Part shown: piece by piece, positions 47,560 to 59,879 of the stretch | Layout of the letters: each line of letters begins with the position of its first letter | How positions within the stretch are numbered: position 1 is the stretch's first letter | NCBI RefSeq assembly: GCF_004193775.1 | Contig: NC_041016.1 | Coordinates: 42,209,522-42,273,521 of the forward strand | Source of the DNA: Glycine soja | Lineage: Eukaryota > Streptophyta > Magnoliopsida > Fabales > Fabaceae | Direction: 5' to 3' | Length of the DNA: 64,000 bases | Program-made: the position numbers and the translations under genes | Notes under the pieces: generated by a model | Seen by the model: only the letters and a program-made list of their open reading frames with translations | Told to the model about the DNA's origin: nothing | The model's database searches: none

Positions 47560-50500
47560 TACTATTAGGAATTACACCCATATGAGCAACATGCTCATGA
47601 AAAACTTTAGGTACCAAACCTTTAGTAAGTGGATCAGCTAGCACGGAATTAGTCCTTATGTGTTCTATGAAAATCTGTTTATTCTAAACTTTTTCCTTAA
47701 CAACCAAAAACTTGATGTCAATAAATTTTGACTTGGTTGTACTCCTATTGTTGTTGGAGTACTAAACTGCTGATTCATTATCGCAATAAATCCTTAATGG
47801 TATTTTAATGCCATCGACCACACGCAAACCAGTGACAAAATTTCTCAACCATATCCCGTGGTTGGATGCCTCAAATCAAGCAATGAACTCCGCGGCCATG
47901 GTCGAAGAAGCTACAAGAGTCTGTTTAGCAGACTTCCAAGAGATAGCTCCTCCAGCCAACATAAATATGTAACCAGATGTGGAACGTTTGTTGTCTTAAC
48001 ATCCAGCGAAATCAAAGTTTGAGTACCTAATGATCTCTAAATTCTCAAACTTTTGATAAGTGAGCATGTATCCTTCTGTTCTCTTTAGGTAAAGCATTAC
48101 ATGTTTTGCTGCTTTCCAATGCTGCATTCCAGGATTACTCAAATATCTGCCCAGAACTCCTACCACAAATGTTATATCAGGACGAGTGCAAACTTGAGCG
48201 TACATTAGACTTTCTACTGCTGACGCATAGGGAATTTTTTGTATCTCTATTCTTTCAAGGTCATTATTGGGACATTGTTTGAGACTAAATTTGTTTCCTT
48301 TGGCTATCGAGGTATATCCTGGTTTACTATCTTTCATGCCAAATTTATATAGGATCTTATCGATATAACTCTCTTGTGACAACCTTAGGATACCTTGAGA
48401 GTGATCTCTTAGTGTCTTAATACCTAACACAAAAGAGGTTTTCCCTAAGATCTTTCATTTTAAAAAATTTCATTAGAAATTTTTTAGTCTCTTGTAAGAA
48501 GCCTATATCGCTGCTAGCAAGCAGTATATCATTGACATATAATACCAAGAATAAGTATTTACTCCCACTGAACTTGTGATATACACAATCATCAACTACA
48601 TTTGCCTCAAAACTATACAAGGTAATGACTTGATGGAACTTGTAGTACCATTGACGGGAAACCTGTTTGGACCATAGATGGATTTGTTTAGTTTGCAAAT
48701 CATAGACTGATTCACTTGATACAATGTTTTTTGGTTGCACCATATAAATCATTTCTTCAATGTCACCATTTGGAAATGCAGTCTTAACATCCATCTGATG
48801 TAGCTCTAAATCATAATGAGCTACCGGTGCCATTATTGTTCTAAAAGAATCCTTTGAAGATACTAGAGAAAAGGTTTCTTTATAGTCAATTCCTTCCTTT
48901 TGAGTGAAACCTTTAGCGAATATACGAGCCTTATATCTCTCGACATTGTCCTTTGAATGCCTTTTGGTTTTAAATATCCATTTGCAACCAATAGGTTTCA
49001 CACCTTTAGGCAATTCAACAAGATTCCAAAAGTCATTATCTTGCATAGATTTCATCTTATCCTTTATGGCATCGATCCAATTTTGAGAGTTAGAACTACG
49101 CATAGCTTGATAGAAGTTGATTGTATCATCCTCTGTTAAACCAATGTCATCCTCATGTTCTTGGAGAAAGATAATATAATCATTTGGGATTGAACTTCTC
49201 CTCTCTCTAATAGATCTTTTTAATGACACTTCTTGAGGTTGTTGTATAGGTATTTGAGGGAGAACCTCATTGTTGTTTTGTTCTTGAACAATTTCATTGA
49301 CAATAACTGGAACATTGTTTTCCATTATTGAAGTTATTTCTTGAACAACAATAGGTATGAGGACTTGAGCATTGCCAATAATAGGTTCTTCCTCAATGAC
49401 AACATTCCTTTTGTTCTCTTCCTTCCCAAACTCAACTTCCTCAATAAATCTCGCATTTCCTGTTTCAAAAAAGGATCTTAAAGTGGGATCGTAAAACTTA
49501 TAGCCCCGAGAGCGTTCAACATAGCCAAAAAAATAACAACTAATTGTTCTTGAATCCAGCTTTCTTTCATGCGACGTATAAGGTCGCCCCTCAGCCGGAC
49601 AACCTAATATGCGAGTGTTTAATGCTTGACCTTTTGCCAGTCCAAAGTTCATAAGGGTTTTGTTAACTGCTTTACTTGACACCCTATTAAGGATGTAAGC
49701 TACAGTTTTCAAGGCTTTTCCCCAAAGTGACTTTAGCAAAGAAGAATTATTAACCATACTTCTCACCATATCATTAAGAGTTTGGTTTCGTTGCTCTGCT
49801 ACACCATTCATGCTAGGTTTTCCTGGCATAGTGTATTACGAAAAAATTCCATACTATTTGAGAAAAAGCGCAAAAGGTCCTTGACATTGTTCTCCTGATC
49901 CATCAAATCTACCATAGTACTCACCACCACAGTCAGATTTGACAGCCTTAATTTTCTTTCCAAGTTGAAGTTCAACTTCAGCCTTGAAAATCTTATGAAC
50001 GTCTAGGGATTGGGACTTCTCATGTATCAAATATAGGTACCGTATCTAGAGTAGTCATATATGAACGAGATAAAATATTGTTGTCCATTCCAAGAAGGTG
50101 TTGGAAAAGGACCACAAATGTTTGTATGTACTAGTTACAAGACATCCTTAGCTCTTTTGGCACCTAATTTCCTCATTTGTTCGTTTTCCCTTTATGTATT
50201 CAACACAGACTTCAAAGTCTGATAAATCTAAAGGTTCAAGAATTTCATCCAACACAAGTCTCTGAATTCTCTGTTTAGAGATATGACCTAAGCAGTTGTT
50301 TGTGCCATAAGGTGATTGAATTCTCATTTAATTTTCGCTTTGTACCACGTGAGTTTGTTTGCAGTATTTCATTATAGGAACAAACAACATCTAACATATA
50401 TAGATTATCAATTAAAGAACTAAAACCAATCAAATTTGAATTTTGGTAGAGACTAACTTTATTATTTCCCAATGAACAAAAAAACCAAATTTGTCCAAAC

Positions 50501-51420
50501 TAGAAATCGAAATCAAATTTCGTCTAAAGGACAGTACAACAAAAGTCTCAAATAAATCCAAATAAAATCCAGTTTTCAACTATAACCTAAAAGTTCATAT
50601 AGCCTCCACCACAACCCTTTTGTCTTCACTCACAACTATGAATCTTTCATCATCATTTGACAATCCGCTCCACAGATAACCCTGGATGGATACACTTATG
50701 TGAGTAGTAGCACCAAAGTCCACCCATCAAGTATCTTTAGGTACAAAAGCTAAATTAACTTCAGAATAAACAAGAGGATGATATTTACCTTTCTTTACAT
50801 GCCATGCAGTGTACTTTGAACACTTTTTCTTCATGTGTCCAGACTTCTTGCAGAAGTAGCAGGTAAATTCTTCATCTTTCTTTTGCTGAGAGGCAACATC
50901 CTTAATTTTCTTTCTGTTCTTATTTTGAGGTGTCAAACTTAAATGAGCACTTTCACATCTGTCTTTTTGTAGCCTCTATTCCTCTTGCACACAGTGAGAT
51001 ATAAGCTCATTAAGGGATCATTTGTCCTTCTAAGTGTTATAGCTCACTTTGAATTGCCCAAAGTGTGTAGGAAGTGAGATCAAAACTAAATGCACGAGCA
51101 AATTTTCACCAATCTCTAACTTAAGTGCTTTTAGTCTTGATGCACGAGCAGGCCTCGAAACTCATCTAGAATATAGCACTTCATGATCATAATGCACATT
51201 GGATTGGAACAGTCCCATTTCTCAATTTTTGTCTTATTAGAGGTTTTCGAAGTGGAAGTGGACGTTCTATTCTTAGTGCCAAGTCCAAATTCAAATTCAT
51301 ACAGCCAAGAACAATTTCTACGGCTTCCTTCCAAACCTTAAATTTGTCCCATTCAACATTGAGAGACAATTCACTTGAGCAAATAAATTTGCAGCACTAG
51401 TAATATTAACTAAATAAAGA
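47560..51420 (-). pseudogene. Copia gag-pol polyprotein, multiply broken
   Basis: The longest open part is 49829-48417 (470 codons). It has the integrase tail (GVAEQRNQTLNDMVRSM), a spacer, then RT with GCKWIFKTKRH and HQMDVKTAFPNGDIEE. The catalytic box reads YVNDI at about 48520-48540 instead of YVDDI, removing one metal-binding Asp. The zinc knuckle CYFCKKSGHMKKKC (about 50840) is intact. RNase H (48430-47996) has YASAVESLMYAQ and CTRPDITFVVG and then stops at 47996. The gag part has competing frames at 51369-51131. An overlap of 14 bp between the RT and RNase H frames marks a frameshift near 48420. Confidence 0.85.
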
Positions 51421-52257
51421 ACACAAAATTAATAATATACACAAAAAATGTCATATATGATATGACATACATAACAAGACATGTAAATATTTTACAGAGC
51501 AGACCCATCAAAAGATATCTAGCACAACATTAATTTTTAGTCTTTGGACAGAGAAATTAATTTGTAATTGGTACTCTCAACGCAATGATCAAGTATTGAC
51601 GATAAATTCTATCAAATAATAGTCTTTCTTTGGACTGACTATTATTCACATGAAAACACCTTTATAATTGTCACACATTTATCATTAGAGGTAGAATATT
51701 ATTTGGCCAAATTATGTATTTCTTTGGGTCGAACACAATTAACATAAATAATTCCATACTGATATCTATGTTTCCTTTGAGTCGAACATAATTAGCATAA
51801 ATAATTCCATGCTAATATCTATGTAATTTTAATCAAATCAATTTTCACAATAGAGATTATTTTGACAATATATTGTGTCGATTAATTCAATTAAAAATAA
51901 ATACTAGACATACAAATAAATGGAAAAGATCTGTCAATGCTAAATTTATACCCAAACGATAACAATAATTAAAAAAAAAAATCATTACTGGTAAGTGAAT
52001 GAATATTCCAAAATTCATATCCAACAGCATCACCAAAAATTGCCAAAGGTATGTACGTAAAGGCATAGGCGTAAGCACATGGCCAATTGAAAAATCACTC
52101 TCCAATTGCAATTGCAATTGCTTTGAAAGACACATACACATAGTTCCAAACATTCCCAAAGCACAATATTTGCAAACGCAAAAAAAAAAAAAAACAATAA
52201 TGGATTCATGTAAAAATACACTCTACACTTTAATCCCAATAATCTAACAATAATGGA

Positions 52258-52272
52258 GGCTCTAATACCACT
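52258..52272 (-). other. Primer-binding site
   Basis: On the minus strand AGTGGTATTAGAGCC directly follows the end of the 5' LTR. It matches TGGTATCAGAGC, complementary to initiator tRNA-Met, with one C to T change. Confidence 0.8.
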
Positions 52273-52748
52273 TGTTGAAATTTTAGGGGATCCTTATAAA
52301 ATACCAATAACCACCAAGAACATTACATTAGATTATCAAGAATAGTTTTAAGAATACTTAGATCCATAATGATTGATGAAGCAAACGTAGTGAAATCTAG
52401 AGAACAATCATGAACAATTGGTTTGATGATCTTTCTCAAACAAATATCTTTATTCTTTTTGGGACCTTCGTTTTCTCTTAAGATGGGGAGAGAAGAAAAC
52501 TGTTTTATGATTTGATGTTTTGAGACCATAACCATGCCTCGGGTTTTAAACCTTAATCATCCTCTAATGGGCCAAACTGGTTTCTGCTTATTAAGCTCAT
52601 ATCAATTTTCCGTTGATAGTCTAATAAACTCACTAGATTATATAACTTATATTGAGTTCATAAAAAATATAAATAACTAATATAAATATTATAATGTAAT
52701 ATGTAACCAACATTAATTAATTAATTAAAAATTATAAAATTCCTAACA
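52273..52748 (-). repeat. 5' LTR of the copia element
   Basis: 476 bp. On the minus strand it starts TGTTAGGAAT and ends TTTCAACA, with the primer-binding site next to the end. Full-length compared with its partner. Confidence 0.88.
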
Positions 52749-53906
52749 TTAAGCTCCATTATGTTTCCTTCCGAAACATAATTGATTGTAAATTGGTAAA
52801 TGACACATGATTCAACTATTCTAGGTTTGATATAGAAAGATTGTACAGGTCATGGGCTAAATAGATTACAAATATATATAAAAGTCATTCTTGATCTTTC
52901 ATGTGTGTTGTCTGATTTAACTCTAAATCTTGTTTTTACAAAACTAAATTCTTAGACAATTTTAATGTGCAAATATACTTTGAAGGGTAATCAAACATGT
53001 CACAAACCTTAATTTACTCTCGAAGCTTAGTTTGGAGCATCCTAAATGAAAATCAAACATAACCTTAATGTCAGATTTTTTTTGTGAAGATTATTTCTTT
53101 ACATGTATAAAAAAATTTGCAGTAAGAAAGTTTCCTCTTACATGCATATATCCCCTAAATAAGATCATTCTTTTAAAACTATGTTAATAGTGTGAAGTAT
53201 TTGACCAATCACTTTCGATAATTTTTCTTCCCAATTAATTTATTTTATTCATAAAGTTTGATTCGAAAATTTTAAGAAATCTAAGTCTGGTTTCATTCCA
53301 ACCAACTAATAAGACCACTTATGATATGATATAAAAACTTAACATGAGATGCAGACATTATAAAAAAAATTTAAAGACACTATCTCTAGAATTGATACCT
53401 CAGAAATCTTTAGACTAAATTAATCAACACCTACAAGTTTAGGGATGAAAATTGAGGATTTACCCATAATGAAAGGATAATATACTTTTTTTTTTTTATT
53501 ACATACATATACATGGTTTGCAACATTTTAAAACAATTTGACTAATTAATACAAGAAAAGTCCAACATTTATCAGCCTCAGTAAAATCTAAATCAGGCAA
53601 TAATATTTCTATCCAAAAAGAAAAAAAAAACATGAGTGAATGAAATATATAATAGAGATTAGAGAGGCCCGAGGAGAGAGATAAGCTTTATGATTCTCTA
53701 TTCTACTTTGACTAGCAAGTTGGAATTTTTTACATATTTATATATGTTATATATTGCTTAAATGCAACAAACAAGACCCTTTTGGTAGCAAAGAAAAAAG
53801 AAAAAAAAAAGAGAAAGGAGAAAGGAATAATTGCTAAAAAGGGAAAAATGGGGTTGATGGAACATACATTTAAAAAACATTAATTCCTATTCACATTCCA
53901 AATTAC
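52749..53906. other. AT-rich intergenic region downstream of the transporter gene
   Basis: Includes the probable 3' UTR of the minus-strand transporter (about 53640-53906), a pure T run at 53486-53497, and an A/G-rich tract at 53790-53825. No other gene is seen. Confidence 0.45.
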
Positions 53907-56755
53907 TCAAGTCTTTCTCTCTTGGTTAGCTTTAGTGGGAAGCTCTGGAATAGGCATAGTTATTATGTGTGAAGAGAGCTTGTTGTTGTTGGCTTCTCCT
54001 TTCTGACCATATTTTTCTTCAGTAAAATTATCTGTGGCATCAATCATTGGCCCTGCAATTACAGCAATTTGAGCATCTTTTACAGGCAAGGGAATTTCAT
54101 CTGCCACTTTGCTCTCTATTTGTTCTTTGTGCTTTCCCCACAGAACTGAGTATAACCCTATAACGATTAAGATGGCACCAATTACACTGCAACCACACGG
54201 GAGAAACAAAGTCTTTTGTTAGTTTGGAATGAATAGACTATTTCGATTTTCATAAAAAAAATACTTTCAATACATTCTTTCACAAGTTTTTTAATATTTT
54301 TTTATTGATTGAAATTTATTAAGTTTGTATTATAAGAAATACTCTTAATATACTTAAAATTGGAATTGGAGTTGGAATGTAAGTAATGATTTATTTAAGC
54401 AAATAATACTTATACTTTTCTAGTGAGTGTTTGATTTATATTATTTTAGTAAAATAATCATTTATTTCCAAATTCTTATAATTTTTTTATAGAAAAAAGT
54501 TATTTATTTTCCAAAACAAAGTTTCTCAATCATGCTACAAGTCAGTCTAACTAAAAGACGATCGATATATATATGCCTACCACATACTTTAATTTTAATA
54601 ATGGTAAAATTAATTTTGTGAACCATATATACTTGCTAGAAGAGAGGCCAATAGAAACTTACCCTCCAAGATAAATTTGTTCCGCAAGGATGAAGGATCC
54701 CATGATGGCCACAATGATCATCATTAAAGGGCTAAAGGCAGTTGCAAAGACAGGTCCTTTCATCTTAATTACCAGTCCTTGTACATAGTATGATATGCTT
54801 GATGTCACAATCCCCTAATTAAAGTATACCAAAAAAAAAAAGAAAGAAAAAAGAGAAATACAAATCCCATGTTACAAATTGAAAAAGAAACTTGACAAAG
54901 TACTTTACAACAAAATTAAGGTTTAATTATTTATGTAGCCTTTATACTTATACATTTTTGTCCCATACGTAAAAATTATTTGTTTTAGTTTCGTATATAC
55001 ATTTTTAATCTATTTTAGTTCTGATGTTTAAAATTGTCGAGACTAAAACAAGTTAAACAAGTGTATATAAAAAGATTAAAATAAATAATTTTTAGGTATA
55101 GAAACTAAAATCTAATATATATTAGTATAGAACTAAATGTGTAATTTAAATCTAAAATTTATTTATGGAATTAGATGAAGTTCTTATATTCTTACAGCAT
55201 ATGCAGCAGCAAGTAAGCTCACATCCCAGCCAATTCTCCATACAGAAGGATTGTGTTCAACAACAAAAGTAACAGCAATAGCTTGAAGAGTGCCAATAAA
55301 GCACACAAGTGAAGTTAGACTTAACTGATGATTCTTGTACGTCTGAATAGCTTTGGCCTGCCCAATAGCAAGAAAATAAAACAAAGGTCAATTATTTGTG
55401 TGACACCAACAAAAAGACACACTAGCTAGCACAAAAAGCAAGAGAAAGAGAGACACCATCGAAGTTAGCACATTTTTTTTTTCTTTTTCTAGCTTCTTGA
55501 TGTCTCACTTACTTGTAAAACAAATAGGGATGCCCAAGCTAGGGTGGCAATGATAAGAAAGGTGCATCCTAAGAACCAATCTTTGTCAAATGATTCTGTC
55601 GTGGTTGTTGCATTGGTTTTATTGTGTGGATGTTTGGCCCATACCATCTCCACTATAGGACCTCTATATAAGGTCATCAGCATAGCCCCTGCCACTGTGA
55701 CTAATGTTCCCACTATCTTTGCCATGCATCTCACCTTCTTTATTTCTATCTTCTCCATCCTTTTCAATAACAACAGTAAAAACAATTAGCACTTCTTACA
55801 GATAAGAAAGTGAAACTTAAACCATTTGTCCCCTTCCTAGTCTTTTTATTTAGTTATGGTAAAATATATTTAAACTCCTTAAAATATTTCAAAATTTAAT
55901 TTTAGTTTCAATAAAAATTTAATATGATTTTAGTCCCAATATTTATCAAAAGTGATGTGATTGTAATCCCTCACCCGAAACTAAAACCTTGTTTTGTTAA
56001 AATATAGGAATTAAAAACTCATTAATTTTTTATACAAGCTAAAATTAATATTTTGAGAGATAAAAAACACATTTAGTCTTTTTAGTTGTGTTAGTATTTT
56101 CCAATTAGAGACCCTTAAGAAATCCGGGTTTAATTAATTTACCGGCAAAACACTGCCATCACAAAAGTCATGGCTGGAAGCATGTTGCTCATTGCACATG
56201 AGAAGGTTGGGGATGTGAGCTTCAACCCAGCATAGTAGAAATTTTGATCAATCACAGGCCTGTTTTATTAATCCAACACAAATTAATAATCATATTAATA
56301 TATGCATTTTCATACTTCATATATTCACCTTGCGGTGCTATATAGAATTGTTAGTGCATTAAACTTGGAAACTAACCCAAGAAGAGCAAGAATAAAAATT
56401 TGCATGAAAACTGGGAATGTTATCTTCGGTTGACCTTTCCTGGAAAATTGAAACAATGAGTAAGCATTAATTTGCAAAGCTTTATGACAAAAACTAGTAA
56501 AATGACAAGGTGATGACACTAGGGTTTATGTTTATTTTATATAAACCTTTCAAAAATAATGGCAAAAGGAGCTATGACAGCGGTGGCAAAAGCGTGGCGA
56601 TAGACCACAAGGACATAGTGGCTCATGCCTTGGTTGAGAGAAACCTTAGTGATAATGTTCATGCCTGCATAGCCAAATTGTAAAGAGATCATGGCCAAGT
56701 AGGGTTTAGAGCTTGCAAAAACATTTGCACAACCTCTAAGCTTTTCGGTGGCCAT
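53907..56755 (-). CDS. WAT1-related protein (nodulin MtN21/EamA-like transporter)
   Basis: The model is complement(join(53907..54186, 54663..54814, 55196..55357, 55513..55759, 56143..56259, 56377..56439, 56547..56755)), 409 aa, seven exons as is common in this family, all GT/AG with in-frame joins. It begins MATEKLRG. The first EamA domain spans about 18-155, with YRHAFATAVIAPFA and FYYAGLKLTSPTFSCAMSNM. The second spans about 190-335, with QTYKNHQLSLTSLVCFIG and PVFATAFSPLMMIIVAIMGS, ending IGLYSVLWGKHKEQ. Ten membrane segments are expected. The C-terminal tail of about 65 residues is hydrophilic. Family members such as Arabidopsis WAT1 export auxin from the vacuole and others move amino acids; the substrate here is unknown. 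Two foldback repeats lie in its introns. The frame is intact. Confidence 0.93.
54918..55160. repeat. Foldback MITE in a transporter intron
   Basis: The left arm (about 54918-55025, with AATTATTTGTTTTAGTTTC) matches the inverse of the right arm (about 55040-55160, with GAAACTAAAATCTAATATAT and AAATAATTTTTAGGTATA). It lies in the intron between coding exons 5 and 6. Non-coding, around 240 bp, near-palindromic. Confidence 0.6.
55854..56090. repeat. Foldback MITE-like repeat in a second transporter intron
   Basis: GGTAAAATATATTTAAACTC at the left and the inverse of GAGATAAAAAACACATTTAG at the right, with 'TTTTAGT(T/C)(T/C)C' blocks inside, form imperfect inverted arms. It lies between coding exons 3 and 4. 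It is similar in design to 54918-55160 and to the foldback at 16346-18483, but clearly diverged. Confidence 0.5.
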
Positions 56756-56886
56756 TTTATTTTTCTCTCCTTTTGATTAGAATCTTGAGAAAGGTTGAGT
56801 ATTCTAAAGAGAAATTAAAGAGGAGAATTAAACACTTGAAGAAGGCTTGTGTTACTTCCTAAGAAATATCATGGGTAGGCTCATGC

Positions 56887-56894
56887 TATTTATA
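56887..56894 (-). promoter_or_regulatory. TATA box of the transporter gene
   Basis: TATAAATA on the minus strand, 132 bp upstream of the start codon, giving an inferred leader of about 100 bases. No other TATA-like site is closer. Confidence 0.6.
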
Positions 56895-57629
56895 CATACA
56901 CCAACAAGGAATCATATGGTTTCGTCATATGCATGTACACGTAAATGTTTATTGCAATATGTCTATCTTCCTTTCTCCCTTTCTAGCTAGTGGGGCTTGG
57001 GGATATTGGAATGGGGGGCAGCTCGACAATGCATATATTAATGACTAGGTAGACATATCGAAACAAAAATGCTCAAGTAATGTGATAATGGAATGAAAAG
57101 TGATTTATATAAAGTAGGCTTTGAGTATAATAACATCTTATTAGAAAGTTAACTTTATCGTTCTTTTGCAATTTTTTTGCTGCCTAATTGTACTATCCAT
57201 TTTTTAAATGAGATCCCACTTCTTTGGTTCGCAATTGATATCCTACAATTCTAGCAGGGTTGCCTAATAATAAATATAAGAAATAGGCTAATCAATGATT
57301 GGCATAACTTTACAAAAATATTAAGAAGATTATAGAAGTAAAAAAATTGTAAAAATGAGTGATTTCTAATAAATTTTCAGTAGTCACAAAAAAATGTTGG
57401 AAAGAAAATATAAAAAAGGTATCGCTAACATTTCTCTTAAATATATAAATTCCAATTAATTCATTCAAGTGGTATATATCTTTTCTTAAGTAAGGTTATA
57501 AATTTGAGTGTTGTATACCTGTACGAATATATATTAAAAAAATCATTGAAAAACTGAGTCTACCACACTGGAAATATTTCTGATTATAATAGGATTAATT
57601 ATTATTGGACAAAAAATATCGAATACATT
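56895..57629. other. Upstream region of the transporter gene
   Basis: No gene is seen. Besides the TATA box, I see no promoter element that I would name. AT-rich. Confidence 0.4.
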
Positions 57630-58377
57630 CACTACTACAAAACTACAGAAAAGAAGAGGAGAGTGCATGATTTTTGTGTTTTGGAGCGAAAACGACCTTC
57701 TAAATCAGTTCTAATTTTAATTGACCCAAGAACAATAAATCAGTTATAAATAGGACTGATTTATACGCATAATCTTTTTAGAATGATTTTAATTTTAACT
57801 AATTTAATAAAAATTAGTTTTTGGATCGATTATCTTAGAATCGATCCGAAAATATTATTTTTATTTATAAAACTGTCACCACGATTTTTTTTAACAATTC
57901 TTGAATAGTTGATACTAAAAGCAGTTGTAAAATGTGTTTTTGCGCACTACTAATTAATATGGTATATATGTACTAATGAGAGGAAAGTCTTATACCTACT
58001 TTCAATAATATTCCAATAAATTATATATTTTTATCATATAACGAGAAATAGACCTCATTGTTATGCGTATGATCTTTATTAATTTTTTTTTCTGTTTAAC
58101 ACTTAATAAAAATATTATTAGAAATTTTAAAAATATTTTAAAAATATTATCAAATATGAATAAATATTATTAATATGTTTTCCTGATATTTTATCAAATA
58201 TTATGTATAATATATGTTATTAAATTCTTTAGCAATATGATTATATAATTTTTGATAAAATATCACAAAAATATTTTAGTAATATTTAATTATATTTTTC
58301 AAAATATTATTAAAAGTTTTCAGTAACATTTTTATTAAATATTATAAAAAATGTTAAATATCAGATTTGTAGTAGTG
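57630..58377. mobile_element. Non-autonomous CACTA-type element
   Basis: The ends are CACTACTACAAA at 57630-57641 and its exact inverse TTTGTAGTAGTG at 58366-58377, a 12-bp inverted repeat. The first third carries subterminal AAATCAGTTCTAATTTTAA, AAATCAGTTATAAATAGG and GGACTGATTT words in both orientations, as CACTA elements do. No transposase. The 3-bp flanks (ATT and TGT) do not match, so either the target duplication has changed or the two ends belong to different copies. Confidence 0.55.
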
Positions 58378-59759
58378 TGTTATATAGAGTTGCTGGCTTC
58401 CACCAGCTTCCAGCCTTTTTTAAATTGTAATGATCCCAAATCGCCGTGATGGTAATCGAGCTTATGCCTTAAGCCATATAGTGCTAATGATTATGGAAAT
58501 TATTAGAATCCTGTCTTGATGAGAATCAACCGACACCATATGAAAGAAGTGCAAAATATTGGCGGTGTCAACTGCATACTCTCGTCGATGTGAGCTTTTA
58601 ATTTTGTAGTAATTTGATTAGTATTATTTCTTCTTCCTTTAAATTATTATTTTTAATTATTTTTGTATTTATTATCTATTATTTTAAATATAAAAATTAG
58701 ATTAATAATAAAAAATTTAATTTTCTTACTTCAATAAATTTTTAACTATATATTTATCTTGAGAAAGATATGATATTAATTATTATTTTTAAGTAATAAA
58801 AGAGATGCTGTAAAAAAAGTGATAAAAGAGATGAGGATGGGAAAAAAGATAAAACAAATTAAAGAAATTTTAGAAATAATTCTTCTTTATTAATTGTATT
58901 TCTTAATTTTCTTAAAAAAATTATTGAATCTTGAACTCATAAACTCCTAAATATTTATTGAACTACTTTAGGGAATTAGATACAAAAAAATAATAAGATA
59001 ATCTAAAATAAATGATAAAAAGTATAGTTATTTAAATATAAGAAATTTAGATAAAAATTTATTGAGTAAATACTTGCAAAATTCATGAAAAATTACAAGA
59101 AAATAAGGAGTTTGCCTCAAAATTCAGTTTAAAGTTTTTGATGTTCCATTTTTTATTTCAAACGCTATATCAGCGTATGTAATTTTTACCGTGTTTTCAT
59201 GTGATTTTAAATTTTTTTAAAAAAAAAACTACCCAACAATGGTCTCAAAGCTCAGCTAAGGTCTTGCAAGGACTGGTAACTATATTTGCAACTGATTACA
59301 ACTTACACAAACCAAAAATATATTTAATCCATAAATATAAATATAGGTAGAAATAAAGATATATAAATATAGATTATTATTATTTATATTACATAAATAG
59401 AGATATTTTTATATTACACATTCATATTTATATTTAATACATATACTTTTTTTAATGCAATACATATACTGTAATTAATTAATTTTAATGTATATAGCCA
59501 TTGTTTTCAGTTTTCATTCACGTTCAAACATGAAACCCTAAAAGGCTACACTGATAGTTTTCTTTTGCTTTGCTGGGACATGCACACTGCATGTTGGTCC
59601 TCGTCGTCACCGAGAAGGTTGAGTACGTAGTACCACTCTCTCTTTCTGAATCTGTGTCCCCTTTTTTTGTTTTTAATTTCTTTTGCGTATAGTCTCGTAG
59701 TATAATATAAGCTAGGTCATACGTAGGGTGTGTACGTGCATGTTTCACATTCTTTCCTT
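58378..59759. other. AT-rich intergenic stretch
   Basis: No gene is supported. TATAAATA-type and ATATTTAT words are frequent and uninformative. Confidence 0.4.
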
Positions 59760-59879
59760 TCTTCCAACTCTTGACACCACCGTCACGATCTTTCTCTCAA
59801 ATCCGTGGCTGCTACTGTGGCACTTCATCCTTGTCCTCCACCTCCACCACGAAACCCTTCTCTGAAACGCCTGACCCAC

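Larger units (their letters stand above)
46636..52748 (-). mobile_element. Ty1/copia retrotransposon with both LTRs
   Basis: On the minus strand: 5' LTR (52748-52273), primer-binding site (52272-52258), leader, gag (about 51420-50990), zinc knuckle and protease (50940-50600), integrase (about 50470-49800), RT (about 49100-48440), RNase H (48430-about 47560) and the 3' LTR (47117-46636). Flanking 5-mers are ATAAG on the left and TTAAG on the right, a target duplication with one change. The gene order is complete, but the frame is broken in many places, so it is defective. Confidence 0.88.
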
